From NCBI GenBank assembly GCA_945837185.1, contig CAMAMZ010000029.1, positions 1 to 16,809 on the forward strand: 16,809 nt of DNA, written 5' to 3'. Made by a program: the position numbers and the translations under genes. How positions within the stretch are numbered: the stretch's first letter is position 1; the number at the start of each line of letters is the position of its first letter. Source of the stretch: an uncultured Bacteroidales bacterium. Lineage in GTDB: Bacteria; Bacteroidota; Bacteroidia; Bacteroidales; Bacteroidaceae. The notes below the pieces were generated by a model, which worked only from the letters and a program-made list of their open reading frames with translations, was not told the DNA's origin and did not search any database. Below, in pieces: positions 15,405 to 16,809 of this stretch.

Positions 15405-16607
15405 TTACATGGGGCAACCTAATGAGAAATCATCTTCCATATAGGGAGACAACACGCGCCCGATGCGGGTCAGGGCATCCATCAACTGTTTGCGCGGACA
15501 AGCGATGTTGATGCGCAGATAGCCTTGGCCGGTTCGTTTGCCATACATGGTTCCGCTGTTCACGCGAACCTTAGCCTCGTGCAGCAACTTATCAGCCAAT
15601 TCGTCGGAGGTAAACTCCAAGGCGGTACAATCGGCCCATACCAAATAGGTGCCTTCCAAACGCAACACTTCTATCTTGGGCAGATACTCGGCAAAGAAAG
15701 TACGGAGTGCAAGGTAATTGTCATACAGATAGGCGTTCAAGGCATCGAGCCAGTCTGCACCTTCGTTGTAGGCTGCTTGCAAAGCCACCGGACCGAAAGG
15801 GTTGGCCTGACCTACTTGGTGCTGCTGGATGGCACGTTGCAATTGTCGGCGTAATCTGACATCACTACATACGATATTGGCGGTATGTAACCCTGCGATA
15901 TTGAACGCCTTGGAAGGGGAATTTAAAACCACGCTCTCTGCCTGTGCCTCTGAACTCACGGTAGCATAAGGGATATAGGTATGGCCTGGCATTACGATTT
16001 CGCAATGAATTTCATCGGCAACCACACACACATGATGGCGATGACAGATGGTGCTGATGCGAGTCAGTTCCTCACGGGTCCATACTCTTCCAGCCGGATT
16101 ATGGGGGTTACACAAAAGATAGAGGGCGGGATGCTCCTCGGCGCAAAGCCGCTCAAAAGCATCGAAGTCGATGGCATAGCTATCGCCTACCCTGCTAAGA
16201 GGACTTTCCAATACCTCGCAGCCACTATTCTTCAGGGTTGCGTAAAAACAGTCATAGACCGGTGTGTGCATCAAAACTTTGTCGCCTGGAAGGGTGAGAG
16301 CACGTAATACACAGGACAAAGCTGGTATCACACCTGTGGTAGGCAGAATCCATGCTTTCTCTATTGTCCATTGATGGCGGTCGCGAAACCAGTTGATAAG
16401 GGCTTCGTTATAAGCTTCCGTGCGCAGCGTATAGCCATAAACGCCATGCGCAGCACGCTCCGCTATGGCCTGACGGATGCATGGGGCTACCTCAAAATCC
16501 ATATCAGCTACCCAAAGGGGTAGCACTTCGTCATCAGGAAGGGTGTCCCATTTCACACAATCCGTTCCCCGACGTTCCACTACTTTATCAAAATCAAATT
16601 GTTCCAT
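15405..16607 (-). CDS. patB: MalY/PatB-type PLP aminotransferase, probable cystathionine beta-lyase (C-S lyase)
   Basis: A 400-residue fold-type I PLP enzyme of the MalY/PatB group. Members cleave C-S bonds in cystathionine or cysteine to give pyruvate, ammonia and a thiol or H2S; some also act as aminotransferases. Motifs are LPLWVADMDFEVAP (29-42), GVYGYT (55-60), YLLCNPHNPAGRVW (163-176), VVADEIHCEI (195-204, with D198 holding the pyridine nitrogen) and LNSPSKAFNIAGLH with the Schiff-base lysine K233, the same number as in E. coli MalY. YLRINIACPR near the end contains the likely carboxylate-binding arginine. The ATG at 16607 is used; a TTG at 16634 is in frame but lies in the promoter box. 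It is cytosolic and appears to be a single gene. Exact substrate is not determined. Confidence 0.9.
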   Translation of the reverse strand: MEQFDFDKVVERRGTDCVKWDTLPDDEVLPLWVADMDFEVAPCIRQAIAERAAHGVYGYTLRTEAYNEALINWFRDRHQWTIEKAWILPTTGVIPALSCVLRALTLPGDKVLMHTPVYDCFYATLKNSGCEVLESPLSRVGDSYAIDFDAFERLCAEEHPALYLLCNPHNPAGRVWTREELTRISTICHRHHVCVVADEIHCEIVMPGHTYIPYATVSSEAQAESVVLNSPSKAFNIAGLHTANIVCSDVRLRRQLQRAIQQHQVGQANPFGPVALQAAYNEGADWLDALNAYLYDNYLALRTFFAEYLPKIEVLRLEGTYLVWADCTALEFTSDELADKLLHEAKVRVNSGTMYGKRTGQGYLRINIACPRKQLMDALTRIGRVLSPYMEDDFSLGCPM

Positions 16608-16631
16608 TGTATCTGCTTTATATTCCTCCTG

Positions 16632-16639
16632 CAAAGTTA
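16632..16639 (-). promoter_or_regulatory. -7 promoter box for the PatB-like gene
   Basis: On the minus strand TAACTTTG matches TAnnTTTG and lies 24 bases before the ATG at 16607. It is followed by AGGAGGAA (16630-16623), which resembles a Shine-Dalgarno but is about 16 bases from the ATG, rather far, and close to the expected transcription start. The box rules against the TTG at 16634 as a start. Confidence 0.6.
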
Positions 16640-16701
16640 CAAATAAAAAATGAAAACACAGGATTCAACGAAACTTATAGCGTCTCACGCCCAAAGACGT
16701 A

Positions 16702-16742
16702 ACAACTTTTGCCCAAACACAAGACAACTTTTGCCCAAACAC
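16702..16742. repeat. Two-copy direct repeat, period 22 bp
   Basis: ACAACTTTTGCCCAAACAC occurs at 16702-16720 and again at 16724-16742, separated by AAG. A weaker relative (CGCCCAAAGAC) lies just before it at 16688-16698. The repeat is in non-coding DNA upstream of the PatB-like gene promoter; its function is unknown. Confidence 0.8.
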
Positions 16743-16789
16743 CTCTTCTTCCAATATCTTTCCCACACCCAGCACACTCGTGGTTCCCA

Positions 16790-16809
16790 CGTTCAGCACT
16801 CGTTCAGCA
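16790..16809. repeat. Start of an 11-bp tandem repeat cut by the window edge
   Basis: CGTTCAGCACT (16790-16800) is followed directly by CGTTCAGCA (16801-16809), and the window ends inside the second copy. How many copies follow cannot be seen. No gene is visible in 16640-16809. Confidence 0.6.

Noticed and set aside
15223..15417. 64-codon open frame on the minus strand between the fucosidase and the PatB-like gene
   Set aside because: It runs through the strong intrinsic terminator, overlaps the end of the aminotransferase gene, and has no family features.
16702..16742. Possible CRISPR array at the right edge
   Set aside because: The repeats are separated by only 3 bases, so there are no spacers; no cas gene is present.

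Overview
The window looks like chromosome of a Bacteroidales bacterium, most likely Prevotella-like (inference; no 16S is present). The reasons are a complete type IX secretion system (T9SS) core gene set, a FadL/OmpP1-type porin, Bacteroidetes-style -7 boxes (TAnnTTTG) before several genes, weak or absent Shine-Dalgarno sequences, and a secreted GH29 fucosidase. No insertion sequence, phage gene, tRNA, rRNA or CRISPR array is visible, and the codon and base composition look even throughout.

Left part (1-6409). A minus-strand FadL/OmpP1-like outer-membrane protein runs off the left edge. A 17-bp perfect hairpin separates it from a minus-strand 7TM-HD phosphodiesterase of the PgpH (cyclic-di-AMP hydrolase) type. 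Divergent from that are gltX (glutamyl-tRNA synthetase) and, 1 bp later, waaA (Kdo transferase). waaA converges on a small acidic DUF2795-type protein, and a perfect 16-bp palindromic terminator lies between them.

Centre (6541-13579, minus strand). One tightly packed operon reads porP(sprF)-porK(gldK)-porL(gldL)-porM(gldM)-porN(gldN), then a small outer-membrane beta-barrel, then a methyltransferase-like protein with a degenerate SAM loop. PorL and PorM form the proton-driven inner-membrane motor, PorK and PorN form the periplasmic ring attached to the outer membrane, and PorP is an outer-membrane partner. The two distal genes are not classical T9SS components. The operon ends in an imperfect 40-bp tandem duplication that copies the last codons and stop of the final gene and carries two identical hairpins.

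Right part (13580-16809). Divergent from porP is a secreted GH29 alpha-L-fucosidase with a good promoter and a strong intrinsic terminator. A minus-strand MalY/PatB-type aminotransferase (C-S lyase) follows. The last 110 bases hold two short tandem repeats, one cut by the window edge.

Intergenic stretches are all under 300 bases. The most noteworthy points are the two extra genes at the end of the T9SS operon, the duplicated 3' end with its hairpins, and the repeats at the right edge. I did not find anything I could defend as a wholly new system.
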